Positions 45,201-55,325 of a stretch of DNA of 64,000 bases are shown here, piece by piece. The stretch comes from Ipomoea triloba (Eukaryota > Streptophyta > Magnoliopsida > Solanales > Convolvulaceae), in the NCBI RefSeq assembly GCF_003576645.1, contig NC_044918.1:26440754-26504753 (forward strand), in the 5' to 3' direction. How positions within the stretch are numbered: position 1 is the first letter of the stretch; the number at the start of each line of letters is the position of its first letter. The notes under the pieces were generated by a model. That model was not told the DNA's origin, did not search any database, and was given only the letters and a program-made list of their open reading frames with translations. Made by a program: the position numbers and the translations under genes.

Positions 45201-48200
45201 GCTGGGGTTTGGTATTTGATAGGTACTATGGTGTGTCCTGTTGGAGGAGGAAGAAGGCGAAAAGGTTATCTAGAAGAACCTGTTGTCATCAATTGTATTT
45301 TGCTATAAAAGTCTCTCGCAATATTTATGGCTTCAGCTAGTGATTTTGGTCTGGTGCATTCTAAATCAATTCAAAGGAGCTCATCCAGTCTAGCCGTGAA
45401 TGTTGATCAACTCGGACCGTATCAACACGGGCGAGTAGGAACTGGAAATTTGAGATGTATTTGTTGATGTGGCGGCTTCGTTGCTTCCAATTGACTAGTT
45501 TTCCTAGAGAATTTATGCTTTGTGGTGGTCCAAAACGGAGCTTGAAGGCTTCTTTAAAGACTCTCCATGACATTAGTGGTTCATTTCGGAGGATTTAATA
45601 ATACCAGAACTGTGTTTCTCTTGTCATATTGAATGTTGTCAAAGTCACCTTATCTTGATTCGAAGTGCGGGAGTTGCGAAAGTATAATTCGCAATGATGA
45701 AGCCAAATTAATGGATCTTCCTGTCTTGAGAATTGTGGAATATCCATTTTGGTGAAGCGAGATTGGGAAACATTATCATCTTCATCAAGAGGGATGGATT
45801 CTTCCTCTGTGCGTTGGATTGCTGAAGATGCTGGATTTTTGCCACGGTCATGGAGCAATACTGTCATGCCTTGTTTCAATTCTTGTATTGCTTCGGTCAG
45901 TGCTTTGATATGGGGGTGGTCTGCAATATTATTGCCCATGATGCCGAACCAAATGATATGGACAGCCAGGCTCAACCAAATGATATGGACAGCCAGGCTT
46001 ATGTCACACGCAAAGGTGTTTGAATGAGAATAAAGATGGAGAGGAAAAAATGACATTTTTTTTGAGTCCCAAACTTCGTTTTCGGTAAAATTTCTGCTTG
46101 TCTAATATTGATTGAAGATGTCCTTTATATAGGCTAATATAATGACTCCTAATCTCACTGAGACTAAGCTAACTATCTATGAGTTCTAGTCTAACAAAAC
46201 TATTCTATTATAACAAAAACTAGGATTATGTCAAAAATAGGATTCTGTCAATTGCCCTTTCTTTCCAAATTTAGCTTTCCTTGTGTTGGTCTACCTAAGC
46301 GGCAGTACCCCTTCCCCCAGAATGCATCAGTAACTAACACTGGCAATGACATTAAAGTATATTATTTGTTATTTTCCTGCCCAGGTTGAAGGACATATAG
46401 TGCATAGTGGCTGTTAATTGTTTAGTTAACTGAAACAATAGAGGAAAAGATGGTGTAAATACGCTTAATGCTTCACAATTAGGTTCAAATGGTTCACATT
46501 ATTTTTGTACTCATGTTTGCTCAATCCACTAAACAGAAAGACTTGAAATCATAGGACAAGAGTATTTACCTGCAACCTAATCCCACAATGCTTGTTCCAA
46601 ATGTCATCAGCATTTTCTGTTTTACCTAGATGAAGAGAGACACTTGAAGATGCCCAAACAGTGACATAGATGGTGCTCACTGAAGCAGAATTGAGATCTA
46701 ATCTTACTAGACCACCAACATGTACAGTCTGGCCTGGCTACAAAATGTTGATAAATTTAGAATTAGAAAAACTATTTCAACTTTGAGGAAGAGAATATTT
46801 TCTGCAAATGAATAAAACCACGTTCCCAATAGCAATATAGGAAGGATATCAAAGAGTGAGGAGTAAAATGAAAACAAACCATCAATTACCTATGACTATC
46901 ATGTGCAAAGGTGTTATAAGGCCCAAACAAACTCAAATTTTTAGACTGGGTTTCACTCATATTAAACAAAAACTTAAAGGACCATGTGGAAAGAAGTTAA
47001 ACCAGATGCCTTAGATGTTCAATAGCAATCCAGCTTTTAAGTACATAGAAAAGTCTACTTAATCGGCTACCTCCCAATTCACATAAATTATAGATTTTTC
47101 TATTAAATAAAAGCTTAATGGGTCATGTGAAGTTAAGCCAGACAGCTAAACAGCAATCCAAATTTCAATTACTTACAAAAATCCACTTCACCCATACATG
47201 CCACATCCATGTTACATAGTCTGTTCATTATCAGACATTTAGAATTAGAATTAGAAGAAAAACAAGAAAATAATGTAGTTCTTGTCTGTAAGAATGATCT
47301 TCAAGCAATTCTAGTCACAGTATTAGACAAACTAATCAACAGGATATTTATAAAATGCTTGCCTTTATTCTATAGCTGCGAGGTTGTAGCTCCTTCCGTA
47401 TCTCAACCATTTTCTGCTCATCCCTATTTAGTCTCATGGATAATAAATATGGATGGAGGAGGCCTGGAGTGTCATACATCTTTGCCTTGGCAGACAATAC
47501 TCCACCAATTCTCAAGATCCCAAGTGTTGTTCCAGGTACAGGAGCTTCAGTAAGCTTTGTAGCTTTTACTCCTTCCTTCTTAGCAAATGCATTGATCAAC
47601 GTTGACTTTCCTGCATTTTGAGCCCCAATAACCCAAACATTACCACGAGGACCAGCCAACTCCTTAATAAATGCCAGTAAATTTCTCACACCCAAATCCT
47701 TACGAGCACTTACCAAATAAACTCCACTGAGTTTAGGTGCTCCATTAGCCTTAGCACGGTGTCTTACCCATTTATCTAGCCTTGTTGGGGATACTTGGGA
47801 GGGGAGAAGATCGACCTTCGTTGCCACAAGAACAAGTTTTGGCAGTTTTTTACTTTGCTTCAAGCCTTCTTTGCTCCTTTCAAGCGCCTTGAATAAAGAA
47901 TTAGCTGCCCTCTTTGGAAAGGATCCATCAAAATCGATACAATCAACCACCATAACCACAACTGTAGCATCAGCATTCCCTGTGGGCTTCATTAGCCTGG
48001 TAGTTATCAACCGCTCAAAGTCAAAATCAGGTATCAGGTTCTCTGCCACCTGATTCTTGACTTGTCCATAATTCCTCAATGAGTAGCATCGAGCACAAAC
48101 TGTTACCTCCTCTTTTTCCATCCGAGCTGCTTCTCTTGCCAACATTTTCCTCTCTGCTTTTGACACCCTTTTCTTCTTCCTCCTCTCAAGAATCTCCTCT

Positions 48201-48956
48201 GTAATATTACCATAACCTAAACCAGCTGGAGCAAACCCATCCAACTCCTCCAAATCATCATCTTCTGTTTCAAGCTCTGATTCCCATTCTTCTGAATCCC
48301 AATCAATTCCAGCCTCATTTCCAGAATCCATTTCTTCCATTGTCCCCTCAATATAATCCCCAAACTGCACTTCTCCCTCAATATAACCAAACTCTTCATC
48401 ATCTTCATCATCCAAAAAGCCCTCATTGTCCTCTACATCTATTGTCAGATGACCGACAGTGCGTTTCTTGTAATACCCAGGAAGATTAGGGTCTTCATCC
48501 TGCATAAAGATTCCACAACCAGGACATACCTGTCCATATTTCTCATCCTCGTCCCTTCCCTCACTTAATAATTTCCCATATCCACCGCCGGCTTTTCTTG
48601 AATTACTACCAACTTCACGACCTTTTCGAGTTTTACTAAATGATTGACTACTCTTCACCGACAGAGAAACAAATGATGGAGCCTTTTGGATATTATATTT
48701 ACTCTTCTTATCCACTCCTATTATAAACAATGATAACAATATAACACCCAAAAAAAATAAAATGAAATCTTGGAAAATTGAATTCTAGCTGAAAAGCAGA
48801 AAACGGGAGAGATTTAAGGAAATTAGTTTTGCTTTTACCTGTAAACAGAAGACGGCATACCGTGTCTGGGTGTGTTCCAATGGAAGATAACTTGGGGCAG
48901 AGATTAGAAGATGTTGGCACTGAAGTGAAAGTTGAGGTAGAAAGCAATAGCGCCAT
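35905..48956 (-). CDS. BPG2: BPG2/YqeH-type circularly permuted GTPase, chloroplast
   Basis: Four exons (48839-48956, 47363-48717, 46570-46737, 35905-36255) join in frame to 663 codons, close to the roughly 660 of Arabidopsis BPG2. BPG2 is a plastid YqeH-family GTPase needed for chloroplast rRNA maturation and greening. Residues 1-40 are Ser/Thr-rich like a transit peptide ([18 protein letters not shown]). Zinc cysteines: CPGC at 104-107 and CARC at 247-250, with an acidic stretch between. The GTPase motifs are in permuted order: TKVD (329-332, G4), SAR (376-378, G5), GAQNAGKST (404-412, P-loop), PGTT (G2), DTPG (455-458, G3). C-terminal region: [45 protein letters not shown]. No stop or frameshift was found. 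Intron 1 is 121 bp, intron 2 625 bp with a GC donor, and intron 3 10.3 kb, holding nested retrotransposons. Whether the long intron affects expression is unknown. Confidence 0.93.
36847..37068 (-). repeat. 3' LTR of the copia element
   Basis: 222 bp. On the minus strand it starts TGTTGAAATATC and ends TTTCTCAAGA, that is TG...GA instead of TG...CA. Preceded by a purine tract (TTGAGGGGGAG at 37069-37079). It carries an extra 12-bp 'ctacctgctcca' unit. Confidence 0.93.
37076..41295 (-). pseudogene. Copia gag-pol polyprotein, four-part frame
   Basis: gag starts [30 protein letters not shown] is the gag block; the zinc knuckle is [14 protein letters not shown]. Protease [12 protein letters not shown]. 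Integrase HHCC ([16 protein letters not shown]), core [14 protein letters not shown] and [31 protein letters not shown] and [13 protein letters not shown]. RNase [20 protein letters not shown] and [10 protein letters not shown]. Lesions: TGA at 40483-40485 before the knuckle, a frame excursion at about 38890-38975 between integrase and RT, and a one-base loss in an A-run near 38265-38272 within RT. All domains are present, so it is complete in content but cannot be translated in one piece. Confidence 0.92.
41657..41866 (-). repeat. 5' LTR of the copia element
   Basis: 210 bp, also ending TCAAGA. Directly followed by TGGTATCACAGC (41645-41656), one base away from the common initiator-Met primer site TGGTATCAGAGC, which fixes the LTR end. 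Confidence 0.93.
42261..42522. mobile_element. Solo LTR inserted in the chromodomain tail
   Basis: 262 bp with termini TGTTGAAATTG and TATTCAACA and a perfect 5-bp target duplication GCTTT (42256-42260 and 42523-42527). No internal retrotransposon sequence. Removing it with one GCTTT rejoins the chromodomain frame. The termini suggest a copia LTR left by LTR-LTR recombination. Confidence 0.9.
42523..42914 (-). pseudogene. Reina-like integrase remnant and chromodomain
   Basis: [16 protein letters not shown] is the second half of the HHCC zinc site. [19 protein letters not shown] starts the core, but the text jumps at once to [20 protein letters not shown]. Most of the catalytic core is therefore deleted in frame. 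The chromodomain tail [19 protein letters not shown] follows in the next frame. Confidence 0.82.
43113..44298 (-). pseudogene. Reina-like reverse transcriptase and RNase H
   Basis: [48 protein letters not shown], and the catalytic FDD near 43950 just after a frame break. Connection and RNase [71 protein letters not shown]. At least three frame breaks. Confidence 0.85.
44392..45107 (-). pseudogene. Reina-like aspartic protease region
   Basis: [20 protein letters not shown] corresponds to the active-site block, but the catalytic Asp is replaced by Val/Phe (IVFGTIHNF). [20 protein letters not shown] is the C-terminal protease block, in a second frame. Catalytically dead on this reading. Confidence 0.8.
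45361..45939 (-). pseudogene. Reina-like gag
   Basis: Starts [18 protein letters not shown], then [28 protein letters not shown]. Broken at about 45590 and continuing [19 protein letters not shown], the conserved gag helix. The frame is disrupted at least once. Confidence 0.8.
45981..46329 (-). repeat. 5' LTR of the Reina-like element
   Basis: Matches the left LTR halves in order. A minus-strand TATA box (CCTATATAAAG) lies near 46124-46134. On its inner side 27 bp (tgatatggacagccaggctc plus 'aaccaaa') are duplicated in tandem (45954-45980), spanning the LTR end and primer site. Confidence 0.85.
46570..46737 (-). CDS. BPG2: BPG2 exon 3
   Basis: 168 nt, phase 0 at both ends, between TTTTGTAG/CCAGG and TTGCAG/GTAAAT. 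Encodes [19 protein letters not shown] to NKHCGIRLQ, typical of the region following the GTPase domain. Confidence 0.85.
46738..47362 (-). other. BPG2 intron 2 with GC donor
   Basis: 625 bp. Donor AAAG/GCAAGC, acceptor TTTTGTAG. GC-AG introns usually compensate with a strong flanking match, and AG/GCAAG is that match. No mobile element was recognised inside. Confidence 0.65.
47363..48717 (-). CDS. BPG2: BPG2 exon 2 (zinc motif and permuted GTPase domain)
   Basis: Starts after TAATAG/GAGTGG and carries both Cys pairs and all five G motifs. It ends at ATAAAG/GCAAGC, which is phase 0. No GT donor near this point would keep the downstream frame (CCA GGC CAG ACT), so a GC donor is inferred. Confidence 0.85.
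48839..48956 (-). CDS. BPG2: BPG2 exon 1 (transit peptide)
   Basis: 118 nt, phase 1 at the donor ACAG/GTAAAAGC. The Gly codon is completed by GA at the start of exon 2. The start codon is the first ATG, followed by a Ser/Thr-rich, acid-free leader. Confidence 0.85.
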
Positions 48957-49122
48957 TCCCTCTCTGTAATCTTTCTGTATTCTCCCTCACGCTCCCGAAT
49001 CCCGGAGAGAAGCCCACCAAGTTGCTAGATATTTCAGCAGTTCAGTGTTTTTTTTACCCAAACAGGGGATATTTTCAAATGTTTATTACCAAATTACAGT
49101 AGTAAATTTTTAATTTTTATTT

Positions 49123-49397
49123 GGGAAAATTGTAATTTATGTTTTCCGTAATATGTTAATTATCAATGTAACTCCTGAATTATTAATAGTGTAAATGTTG
49201 CCCTTCAATTTTCAAAAGGATACATATGTTGCCCCTCAATTTTCAAAACAGTACATATATTGCCCCTCTCATACAGTACGAGAAGGGCAATATATATACC
49301 ATTTTGAAAATTAAGAGGCAACATTTACACCACTAATAATTCAGGGGTAACATTGATAATTGACATATCATGGATGGGCATAAATTATAATTTTTCC
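49123..49397. mobile_element. Hairpin MITE upstream of BPG2
   Basis: An almost complete palindrome: 'gggaaaattgtaatttatg' at the left pairs with the reverse complement of the right end (ggaaaaattataatttatg). Pairing continues through 'aattatcaatgtaactcctg' and 'gtgtaaatgttgcc' to a centre near 49265. About 100 bp upstream of the BPG2 leader. Confidence 0.82.
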
Positions 49398-49614
49398 TTT
49401 TTATTTCTTTTTATTTTTTAAATATTATATAAACCATAGTTTTGTTCTTGTGTAAATGTTTTATAAATATATATTAGTATTTTATATGCGCGATGTGCAA
49501 AAATATATTTCCAATATTAATATTCAATGTTATTTTTATATATAGATGTTTATTCAAATGAGGACACCTATATTATAGAGAATGATTAAGACTAATCTGG
49601 TACGTTAGTTTTTA

Positions 49615-50054
49615 GGGTCACACTTGTGTGAGACCGTTTCACGGATCCTTATTCGTGAGACTGGTCGGGTCGGGTCAAAGCACCATGCAAATGTCACACT
49701 TATATGTGCAAATGTCATACGTATATGCTCAAATATAATACTAATTAGAAATACAATTTTTGTTACTTATAAGAGAAAAAATATTACATTTTCCATAATA
49801 AGTAATGTTAACAAATTTTCCTTACTTATAAGAGAAAATATAATACTTTTGAGAAAAAATGTAATACTTTTAAATTGAAATGTAAAAGTATTGTATTTTC
49901 CCTTAAAAGTATTACATTTACCCTTATAAGTAACAAAATTTTGATTCCTGATTAGTATTACATTTGAGCATATAAGTATGACATTTGTGCGTATAAGTGT
50001 TACATATACATCTTGACCCGACCCGAACCGACCCGTCTCACACAAGTTTTTGCC
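49615..50054. mobile_element. Mutator-like MITE with 9-bp target duplication
   Basis: Ends GGGTCACACTTGTGTGAGACC and AGGCAAAAACTTGTGTGAG (reverse complement), flanked by a perfect 9-bp duplication TAGTTTTTA (49606-49614 and 50055-50063). Foldback inside: the open frames at 49624-49878 (plus) and 49767-50045 (minus) resemble each other because they read opposite arms. Same family as 3755-3946. Confidence 0.88.
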
Positions 50055-50063
50055 TAGTTTTTA

Positions 50064-50450
50064 ATAATTGATGGTTTAGATTTTTTGTATTTTTTATAAT
50101 ATTAGGTTTTTCTTACCTCTAGTTATTGTGTAATTAGGAAGGCTAGGGTACTGCGGTAATTTTCCCTTATTTTTGTATTTATGATTTCTGTTTTGTCGCT
50201 CCATTTTCCCCCTCCACGTTGCGTTTTTCCTTTTTTGTTTCCCCACCAAATAGCCGGCATTTGTTTTCTTTTTGGCGTCGTGATCCAAAAGTAAATTGAC
50301 TTCAAGGTTGATCTTCAATCAAAAGTGCTTTCTACCATTTCTCACTCTACAATTTTAGAGCTTCTATAATCTACTAATTGTGTCTCTAAATCTGACCAAC
50401 CCCTGAAAATATCTAATCTAGGCCTTTAAATAGCTTCCCTCCAAAGCACT
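50064..50450. other. Intergenic DNA left of the Athila-like element
   Basis: No gene recognised. Small frames on the minus strand at 50094-50318 lack similarity. Confidence 0.45.
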
Positions 50451-50469
50451 CTTTAAACTTCCACGCTGC

Positions 50470-50610
50470 TTCATTTCCACGAGCACGTCCACGAGCGTGG
50501 ACTTGTTACTTAAAATTCCCACGCTGGTTTCCAAGCTCGTGGACTGGTGTCGTGGAACTTTCTATTTTGTTTCCACGAGCCACTCCACGCTCGTGCATGT
50601 GGGCGTAGCG
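50470..50610. repeat. CACGAG/CTCGTG-rich imperfect repeats, copy 1
   Basis: 'ccacgagcgtggactt', 'gctcgtggactggtgtcgtg' and 'ccacgctcgtg' recur. The motif CCACGAGC...GCTCGTGG is palindromic. Related to 54870-55130. Confidence 0.85.
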
Positions 50611-52825
50611 ATCTCAAACCATGCCTCATCCTGTGGTTGCTTTCTTGTCAAGGCTATATGTTTCCTCCTTAAGTTCAAACCTACAAAAACCATCTAAAGT
50701 ACACCAAATGATAGAGTTTTGCAAAGGTTAGCACATTAAAGCACATAGCACGCATCATAAATTAATCACAAAAAGGCATCAAACAACACAATTCAACCCC
50801 CTATTAGACCCTATTTCATAGGTATCTTTGGCACCTATCAAAATTTCCACACTTTAAATTTGTTTGCCCTCAAGCAAGTCTCGATCCACAAGATCATTTA
50901 AGTGCCAAAGGTATCTATGATAACTTAATCAATCCAATTGGTCAAGCAAGAACTAGGGTGCAAGAATTCGGAGAGGGTGAAATCCCTCATGCTATATACA
51001 AGAGGTGTTAACTATGCGTCATACAACTCTAGGAATATACAAAGGAAGAAAAAATCCCTATAAAATCAAATTAAGCATCGGAAAACCATTTCACACCAAT
51101 TAACCAAGCATGCAATCCGAATTTGGGTTCACCTTTCATTTTGGAAGGGCATTCAAGCCGATCCCACTAGTGGGAACGATGTGCACAACTTAACCAACTC
51201 GTCCAACCAAACGCCAAAGCCTATATGCGCAAAAGTAAGTGAGGGGAGGGCATGGACCACTCACCGCCAATAGCTAGGGAGGTCTCTCTTTTTTCTCAAC
51301 TTCCTAGGGTAACGTTGTCGGGCACCCGACTTCACATGGAGCTCAGGCTTGTTTGAAGGCGGTGCAATGGGTACCCGAACCCTAGCGAAGTGGCTCACCT
51401 CCTCTCTATTTTCTCATCTTCTAGGATAACGACATTGGACAACCGATTTTACGTAGATCTCTACGTTTTTTCAAAGATGGTGCAATGGTTGCCCAAATCC
51501 TAGCAAGATGGCTCACCTCAGATTTTACCTCTAGGAGTAGCTATGTTTTCACCATATTAACCCCTCTTGCCTTTTACTAGGGATAGGGGATTTCCTCTCA
51601 ATGCTCACCATAGGCTCACCTTTTCCCCCATGCCCTACCAAGATTAGTTCAATTCTCGGGCTTCAATTACAATTATCTTTCTCAAGTTAAGGTGTGCACA
51701 CTCCCACTTCGAGAGATCCTTGACTAAGGTCCTAACAAAATAAGAGGTGAACAACATGCAATCACAGAAGAATTTGAACCTCTTAGGTTCTAAGTATTTC
51801 AATTTTAGGTGCAAGAGGAAAACTTCCTAAGGATATTCCAAGAATAAAAACTTTATTGGCACATGATTTAAACTCTTCCTAGATAGCATGAACAATAATG
51901 CACTCTCCAAAATCAAATACACCCATCAAACAAGACCAATTGACCAATTAAGCAATCAACAAGCAATTAAGCACAATGTGTGTCCTTTAATTTCCACACT
52001 TTAAACCAAACATCGTTCTCGATGTTGCTTTGAGGACTAGTGGAATAAAGGAGCATGGGTCTATTCAATCAAGCAAACCCCTTTCCGCACTTTAGAAGTG
52101 TTTCTAGGGTTTGGGGTTTCAAAACAATATCCTTTTGCGAATTAACAAATGGAGTGCTCATCATGTGAGCAATGTGTCATGCAAAAACTCTTTTCTTTTT
52201 TTTATTTTCCCACACTTTAGAATTGAAAACAGGGCAAAAGGGATAAGAGGTTTACAACTAAGTAAACGTCTCTTTCGTTCCACACTTTAGCTTCTAGCCA
52301 TCCTTGCCTCCGCCATCAAAGCTACATGCAAAGTGTTAGCATATGAACAAATCAAATGTAGTGCAATGGATCGGAGTAGGAAGCTACTCCTTTTATTCAT
52401 CTTTTTTCTTCTTTTTTTTTCCTTATTTCTCTTTTCTTTTTTTATATAATGCTTGGGGTGCCTCCCAAGAGCGCCACATTTAACATCTTTAGCCCGACTC
52501 AAATGCAAAAGAAAAACAACATCAAAGCTAAAGAACATCAAACATAATCTAGACTAAAACATGCTAAAAGAACTTCAAACTAAAACCATAAAAGAGTCTA
52601 AAAATAAAATTGCATGAAATGAAAAATGTCTCAAAAGTAAACAACCATACGAACTAAAGCAAAGCAAAGTAAAGAAATTAAGGCGGAACCCCACGCATAG
52701 GGAACCTAGTGTTTATCATGGGACCACAATAGAACAACAATTAAAGCACAAATTTTCTTCTTTCTTCCTTCTTTCTCATCCTTCTTCCTTCTTCATTCTT
52801 CCTTGCCTTGGGTGTGCGGGGATCA
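50611..52825. other. Untranslated 3' part of the Athila-like element
   Basis: No coding region. Two similar blocks near 51245-51440 and 51400-51540 share 'gtgcaatggg/ttacccgaac' and 'gtggctcacctc', each preceded by 'cttctaggataacg'-like text, so a local duplication of about 135-140 bp is likely. A pyrimidine tract lies at 52390-52445 and the 'gcctcccaagagcgccac' phrase at 52460. The 3' LTR may lie here but its ends were not found. Confidence 0.45.
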
Positions 52826-54057
52826 TCAATGGTCGCCTCCTTGACTTAGAGGATGGAAGTGGTACATGAATTGTGTTTGAAGCTCATCCATCACCCGGCC
52901 TTGCCTTTTAGTGGACTCCCTTTGCTGGCTAATCTCCACTCCTTGTCTTTCAATTTCCTCCCCGAATCTAGTGAGCTCCCCATCATGCCTCGTGATTGTA
53001 TCTCCATGAGCTCGGAGGAGTGTCATTTGCTCTTGGTGGAAGTGGTATTGGAGAGCTCTCATACTCTCCCAATCATCGACATTAGGTACATCCTGTGGAA
53101 CCGGGTGGACTCTTTCCTCCTCTTCATTATCATCATCCTAATCATCCCCTTCACCGCCTCGTGTAAGCTTTGCTTGATCCAAATCACTCACAGTGATGTC
53201 TTTACAATCACATTTTCCTTCCTCAGCTTTCCTTCAATCCCCAATCCAAGGCACAATGCGGTCACCAAGGGACCGATGAAAACACATATGACATTCTCTT
53301 TACTTTGAGTTATAAGCCACTTTCTCACTTGGACGCCCATATTGACCGACTCACTCTTTTCCATGCTTCATAAGTGGAATAGATTCATCCGGTAGGTTTT
53401 GTTCAAATTGGGTGTCTTTTCGGTGAAATTGATTGCAAGAGCTAGCCTCACCGCTTTATGAGTAGTGCTTCTTATGTCTGTGGCATGCAAGTTACTTGAG
53501 TTGTATTCAGATGCATTCCCTGCAAGCTCCTTCCAATAATTTGTTGCTTCTCAATCCGAGTAGAAGTTAGACCACTAGTTTCGAAAGGTGTGGCTCTCCA
53601 TCTCCTCTTGGTTGTAGATCACCAAAGTCTTTGCCAAATCATTCAATGAAAGTGTGTACTTCTTGTTGAACATGATGAATGAAATGGATGGCTTATTGTC
53701 ATTGGACTCGTTCTTGATATCCAATGTGGCAAAAAACTCATATGTAACCCAGGAATATATGTTCCCCCTCCAACCAAAGATTGTGTGCCATTGGTGGTGT
53801 GAAAGCATGTCTTCCACCGCTCTTCTACACCCAAAGGAATCCAAGATGGGGTAGTCAAAGTATTTTCCCCCAATCACCTTCAATGTTTTTAAGTGGGCCA
53901 CCTTTGCTAGTTGTTCGGGACTCAACCTCTTTAAAACTCTTGCCCCGAGAATTGTGGCATCATCTTCCACTTCTTGCATCTCCACTTCCATCGGACCACG
54001 GCTTGAACTTGCATCATCATGCTTTCTCTTCTTTGCTACTTCTTTTGTCCTTCCCAT
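52826..54057 (-). pseudogene. Extra ORF of the Athila-like element, broken
   Basis: Starts MGRTKEVAKKRKHDDASSS at 54057 with a basic, nuclear-localisation-like N terminus. Then LSPEQLAKVAHLKTLKVIGG, AVEDMLSHHQWHTIFGWRGN, SWVTYEFFATLDI and ISFIMFNKKYTLSLNDLAKTL, in the style of the 'putative plant transposon protein' found beside Athila gag-pol. After the stop at 53575, similarity continues in other frames (NYWKELAGNASEYNSSNLHA). It ends in a helical segment MRALQYHFHQEQMTLLRAHG and FGEEIERQGVEISQQRE at 53062-52826. Frameshifts and stops make it non-functional. Same strand as gag. The molecular role of such ORFs is not established. Confidence 0.6.
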
Positions 54058-54062
54058 TGTTC

Positions 54063-54777
54063 CTACAAAGTCTCAAACACAATCATTCTTTCCATGAATT
54101 ACAATGGTTAGCAATAAACAACACTCTTTTTATTTTGAATTTCTCTTCTTTTTTTCTTCAAAATTTTGGCATGATCTCCCCTCAGTTTTCATTAATTCTC
54201 ACTCACAAAGTCATCAACATTCAACACATGATCAACCATTCAATCAAGAATCAAGAATTTGCAATTTCAATTCATGGTCAACAATTCAAAAAGTCAATTT
54301 CATCTTCTTCCCCAATTCAAGAAAAGGGTTGAAGAGTGTGAGTGCAATTTCAACAAGAGTGTGTGTGCATCATCAAATTCCTTTCAAGAGCAATCATAAA
54401 AACATGTTTCGATTCAATTTCCATCATCAATTTCAAGCAATTGCATGCTTATCATCAAACCCATATGCAAAATTTCCAATTTCAAAACCTAGGGTTTTTC
54501 AAGCATGTCAATATTCACAAGATATAGCAATTAAATACAAGAACTCATCTAAACAATGTTCAATGATGCAAAGCTAACTAATTTTCACAAGTTTCAACCA
54601 TCAATATACATGGAACAATGTAGAACCAAATTCAAGTTTAAGAGAGAGAAAAAGCTTCATAAACATGGCTATAGAAGATTGGAGTTTGAAGATTTTATCT
54701 CTTGAAGATGACTCCTTTGAAGATTAAAGTTTGAGATTTGCTCAAAGATTGAATAAAAGATAGCAAGAATGCAATAC
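54063..54777 (-). other. Leader intron of the Athila extra ORF
   Basis: Donor CGAAAG/GTATTG (54778/54777) and acceptor CTTTGTAG/GAACA (54063/54062), ending 4-5 bp before the start codon at 54057. 715 bp, AT-rich, no coding frame of note. The layout mirrors the PMD gene leader at 8713-9330. Confidence 0.45.
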
Positions 54778-54835
54778 CTTTCGTGGAGAATGAGTGTATT
54801 TTGTGGCTATGGAGTGAACTAATGGAGAATGGATG

Positions 54836-54843
54836 TTTAAATA
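54836..54843 (-). promoter_or_regulatory. TATA-like box of the Athila extra ORF
   Basis: TATTTAAA on the minus strand, about 58 bp before the proposed leader-intron donor. Weak consensus; proposed because of its position between the CACGAG repeats and the leader. Confidence 0.3.
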
Positions 54844-54869
54844 GCCAAATATCTGAACCCTTCGAATGT

Positions 54870-55130
54870 TGCCCGTCCACGAGCTTGTCTATGAACGTGG
54901 ACTTGCTCGTGGAGGTTTCTAGAATTTTTCCACGGAATTCCCTACGCTCATGGACTCTTCGTGTGGATCTTTCTGGAATTTGTCCACGAGCTAGTCCACG
55001 ACGTGGACATACTCGTGGAACTTTCTAGTTTTGCTCCACGTTTCTCCCACGCCCATGGACTTAGGCGTGAAACTTTCTGTTTCATGTCCACCAGCTTGTC
55101 CATGTTTGTGGACTTGCTCGTGGAGATGAA
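54870..55130. repeat. CACGAG/CTCGTG imperfect tandem repeats, copy 2
   Basis: Four to five units of about 50-60 bp: 'gtccacgagcttgtc', 'cgtggacttgctcgtgga', 'gtccacgagctagtccac', 'gtggacatactcgtggaac', 'gtggacttgctcgtggag'. Each unit contains an inverted pair CCACGAG/CTCGTGG. They lie just upstream of the proposed extra-ORF promoter. Confidence 0.88.
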
Positions 55131-55325
55131 GTAGAAAGTTTGTCCAGATTTCCCCTGTTTCATGATGTCATTTCCTCCACTTTTGGCCATTTCTTTGCTC
55201 AAGTTTTTATCAAAATTTCTCACACAACACTTGTAAGTTAGTTCCAAAGCTATCCCACAAACAAAATCAACAAAAACATAAAAGAAACAACAACAATTAT
55301 TCACAAAATAACCTTGGGTTGCCTC

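Larger units (their letters stand above)
36796..46329 (-). mobile_element. Reina-like chromovirus (Ty3/gypsy), degenerate, in BPG2 intron 3
   Basis: LTRs begin TGATATGGACA and end GAATGCATCA. The left LTR is split by a copia element (36796-36846 and 41872-42171, 351 bp in total); the right LTR is 45981-46329 (349 bp). Perfect target duplication GTAAC at 36791-36795 and 46330-46334. The internal order on the minus strand is gag, protease, RT, RNase H, integrase, chromodomain, broken in several frames. The short LTRs and C-terminal chromodomain suggest the Reina clade. Inserted on the same strand as the host gene. Confidence 0.88.
36256..46569 (-). other. BPG2 intron 3, 10.3 kb, filled by nested retrotransposons
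   Basis: Donor GCAG/GTAAAT, acceptor GTCCAG. Host intron DNA remains at 36256-36790 and 46335-46569. The rest is the Reina-like element with its secondary insertions. Without the insertion the intron would be about 0.8 kb. Confidence 0.85.

Noticed and set aside
49624..50045. Two similar frames starting MCET on opposite strands
   Set aside because: They are mirror readings of the Mutator-like MITE's inverted repeats.
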